Assembly (NCBI RefSeq): GCF_012641395.1
Contig: NZ_JABAIH010000014.1
Coordinates: 60,969 to 124,968 of the forward strand
Reading direction: 5' to 3'
DNA length: 64,000 bases
Origin: Rhizobium sp. P32RR-XVIII
GTDB taxonomy: Bacteria > Pseudomonadota > Alphaproteobacteria > Rhizobiales > Rhizobiaceae
The stretch's first letter is position 1. Each line of letters begins with the position of its first letter. The position numbers were made by a program, and so were the translations under genes. Below are positions 62,550 to 64,000 of this stretch, in pieces. Below the pieces are notes generated by a model, which was given only the letters and a program-made list of their open reading frames with translations, searched no databases and was not told the DNA's origin.

Positions 62550-62972
62550 TCAGGACTTGGGTAGCCGGTAGTTTGGATCCAGATGCCCAACTTTTACCGG
62601 GAAGATGTTGGCCAAACCTTCGCGAAGTTCGTCCTCATTGACGGAGCCCTTACCGGTCGTGTCGAGTTTTGCCCACCGGTCCTCGTTATAGCTAGCATCG
62701 TAAGGCCGGTCGTTGAGTGCGGCGAGGCGCGTTTGGCCATCCAGATATTCGCTCTTGGTGAGCGTGCCGTCTTTGTTTGTATCTGCCCATTCCATCGCCT
62801 GACGGGCCATGCGCGCCTGGAATTCAGCGACAAGTTCATCATCGGTTCGCAGTGGCGGCGCCTTTGGTGGCTGTTGAGGCGACACCTCCATGCCCTCATC
62901 TTTCACGGACGGACTCTTGCGCGCCTTCGGGACGAACAGGCTGTAAACGGAATTGTCAGATCCTACTTTCAT
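62550..62972 (-). CDS. EF-hand domain protein
   Basis: 140 residues without a signal peptide. First EF-hand DTNKDGTLTKSEY has all calcium ligands; the second, DTTGKGSVNEDEL, lacks one Asp and has Lys, so is probably weak. Proline-rich stretch at residues 30-42 (SPQQPPKAPP). Likely a calcium buffer or sensor. Its promoter region 62973-63204 has no other gene. Confidence 0.82.
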   Translation of the reverse strand: MKVGSDNSVYSLFVPKARKSPSVKDEGMEVSPQQPPKAPPLRTDDELVAEFQARMARQAMEWADTNKDGTLTKSEYLDGQTRLAALNDRPYDASYNEDRWAKLDTTGKGSVNEDELREGLANIFPVKVGHLDPNYRLPKS

Positions 62973-63204
62973 AAAAATGATATCCTTTTCTGGCTGACCT
63001 TACGCAAGGCCAAGTTGTGGGCCGATACTTGTCCGGACCTTGCCAAAAACGCGAATTGGCGAGTTGCGCTACAACTGAAAAGGATTAATGCGTCGGCCTA
63101 ATGCAGCCGACGCAACGACCGTGATTTTTATGGCGCTCAGGAATCCGGCCGGGCAAGGACCGTAGAGGCATTGCGGAAAACCGCTGCTTTCTTATCCGAC
63201 TCGC

Positions 63205-64000
63205 TCAACCGGCCGATGCTTCAGCCCAATCGTGCCACTCCGCCTCACTGCCACGGAATACGTTGAGGTCGATCCTGCCTTCGACGCCATGCGAGAGGCC
63301 GGAGCCCGAATACTGCCAGAAGAGCCACTTTCGTCCCGGATAGACCTTGGCGGGGTGAGCGGCTACCGAGCGCAGCCAGAAGTGATAGTTGGGGAACGCC
63401 CCCTGCAGATTGTCGCGATAAAAGTCGGGGGCGGTGTAAATGATCGGGCGTTGGCCGTAATGCCTCTCCAGCTTGTCCATGAAGACCTGCATCTTCTCCA
63501 GCACCCGCGCCCGCGAGGGCTGTTTCCTGCAGCTCGATTCCCCGTTCCACTCGACGTCAATGACTGGCGGAAGAGCGTCCGCGTCCCGCGGGACGTTGCG
63601 GATGAACCAGTCTGCCTGCTCCCCGGCGGTCCGGCACCAGTAGAAGAAGTGATAGGCGCCGCGTTTAAGCCCGGCCTCCTTCGCGTTGCGCCAGTTCTTT
63701 CGGAACATCGGATCAAGATGGTCGCCGCCATCGGTCGCCTTGATATAGGCGAAGTTCGCGCCTTGTGTCCGCAACTTCGCCCAGTCGATCCCGCCCTGCC
63801 AGCGCGAAACGTCGACGCCGTGCACGGCGAGCTTCCGCGGCGAGGCGGAACCGAAATTGATGGGCTTGGCGTCGCGGAAGCGGCGGCTGTAAATCTGCGT
63901 CCTCGGCGACGGATCGATCGCGGGGGGCGCGGGGTCGACGGGGGCGACGGGGGCGAAGGCGGCAGTCGGAGTTTCCGCCGGATCGGGCATGGCTGCCGGT
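63205..64000 (-). CDS. GH25 muramidase (lysozyme), N-terminus beyond right edge
   Basis: About 265 residues are visible; the frame stays open to base 64000, so the signal peptide is probably outside. A Pro/Ala-rich linker is followed by the GH25 barrel: HGVDVSRWQGGIDWAKL, ANFAYIKATDGGDHLD, GAYHFFYWC, PPVIDVEWNGE (catalytic Asp/Glu) and FWQYSGSGLSHGVEGRIDLNVF. It cuts the beta-1,4 bond between MurNAc and GlcNAc of peptidoglycan. Such chromosomal copies act in wall remodelling. Confidence 0.88.
   Translation of the reverse strand, partial: PAAMPDPAETPTAAFAPVAPVDPAPPAIDPSPRTQIYSRRFRDAKPINFGSASPRKLAVHGVDVSRWQGGIDWAKLRTQGANFAYIKATDGGDHLDPMFRKNWRNAKEAGLKRGAYHFFYWCRTAGEQADWFIRNVPRDADALPPVIDVEWNGESSCRKQPSRARVLEKMQVFMDKLERHYGQRPIIYTAPDFYRDNLQGAFPNYHFWLRSVAAHPAKVYPGRKWLFWQYSGSGLSHGVEGRIDLNVFRGSEAEWHDWAEASAG

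Noticed and set aside
1..64000. CRISPR arrays, tRNA or rRNA genes, intact insertion sequences
   Set aside because: No regular direct repeats, no tRNA-like cloverleaf noticed and no transposase-like product seen.

Overview
This is a GC-rich, densely coded stretch of an alphaproteobacterium, most likely a Rhizobiaceae member (Rhizobium, Sinorhizobium or a relative). The pointers are the many uptake systems and LysR/GntR/LacI regulators, a ThuA-type sugar locus, TGA-N9-TCA (RirA-type) iron boxes, a PraR/PhrR-like XRE regulator and a tonB locus of rhizobial type. No rRNA, tRNA, CRISPR array or intact insertion sequence was seen.

Layout. 1-7.6 kb: an unusual module flanked by two EutA-like reactivase ATPases (one runs off the left edge), with two nearly identical orphan TctC/Bug binding proteins, a maleate-isomerase/arylmalonate-decarboxylase-fold protein and two cupins. 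No EutB/EutC or other B12 enzyme is visible. 7.6-16.5 kb, all minus strand: two LysR regulators, then HyuA-HyuB (hydantoinase/oxoprolinase/acetone-carboxylase family), a beta-hydroxyacid dehydrogenase, an SDR and an orphan Fe3+-type binding protein. The two blocks converge on a strong hairpin at 7.6 kb. 16.5-17.3 kb: an exported VWA-like (DUF1194) protein.

17.7-30.8 kb: two mirror-image, partly paralogous catabolic loci around two divergent GntR/FCD regulators. The left locus has ABC uptake (binding protein, one permease, ATPase), an epimerase-like protein, a dihydropyrimidinase/hydantoinase-family amidohydrolase and a divergent SDR. The right locus has ureidoglycolate lyase, PuuE-type allantoinase, ABC uptake (binding protein, two permeases, no ATPase), an epimerase-like protein and an SDR. 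Together they look like uptake and ring opening of cyclic ureides (allantoin or hydantoin-like compounds). Two SDR 3' remnants and a truncated LysR gene at 30.8 kb record rearrangement.

31.6-37.4 kb, minus strand: a complete tripartite tricarboxylate transporter (TctC-TctA-TctB), two class II aldolase/adducin proteins and a two-gene chromate transporter. 38-40 kb: an AraC regulator, a MliC-like lysozyme inhibitor and a small exported protein. 40.2-44.1 kb: an iron/siderophore-type ABC importer divergent from a methyltransferase, with an iron box between them. 44.4-47 kb: a PPP-family phosphatase and an MFS/TetR divergent pair. 47-54.3 kb: a CUT1 sugar ABC system with ThuA, a Gfo/Idh/MocA dehydrogenase and a LacI regulator. 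54.5-58.8 kb: an RND efflux pair. 58.9-64 kb: a small exported Cys-rich protein, a candidate sRNA of about 160 nt, an XRE regulator, tonB with an upstream exported protein and iron box, an EF-hand protein and a GH25 muramidase that runs off the right edge.
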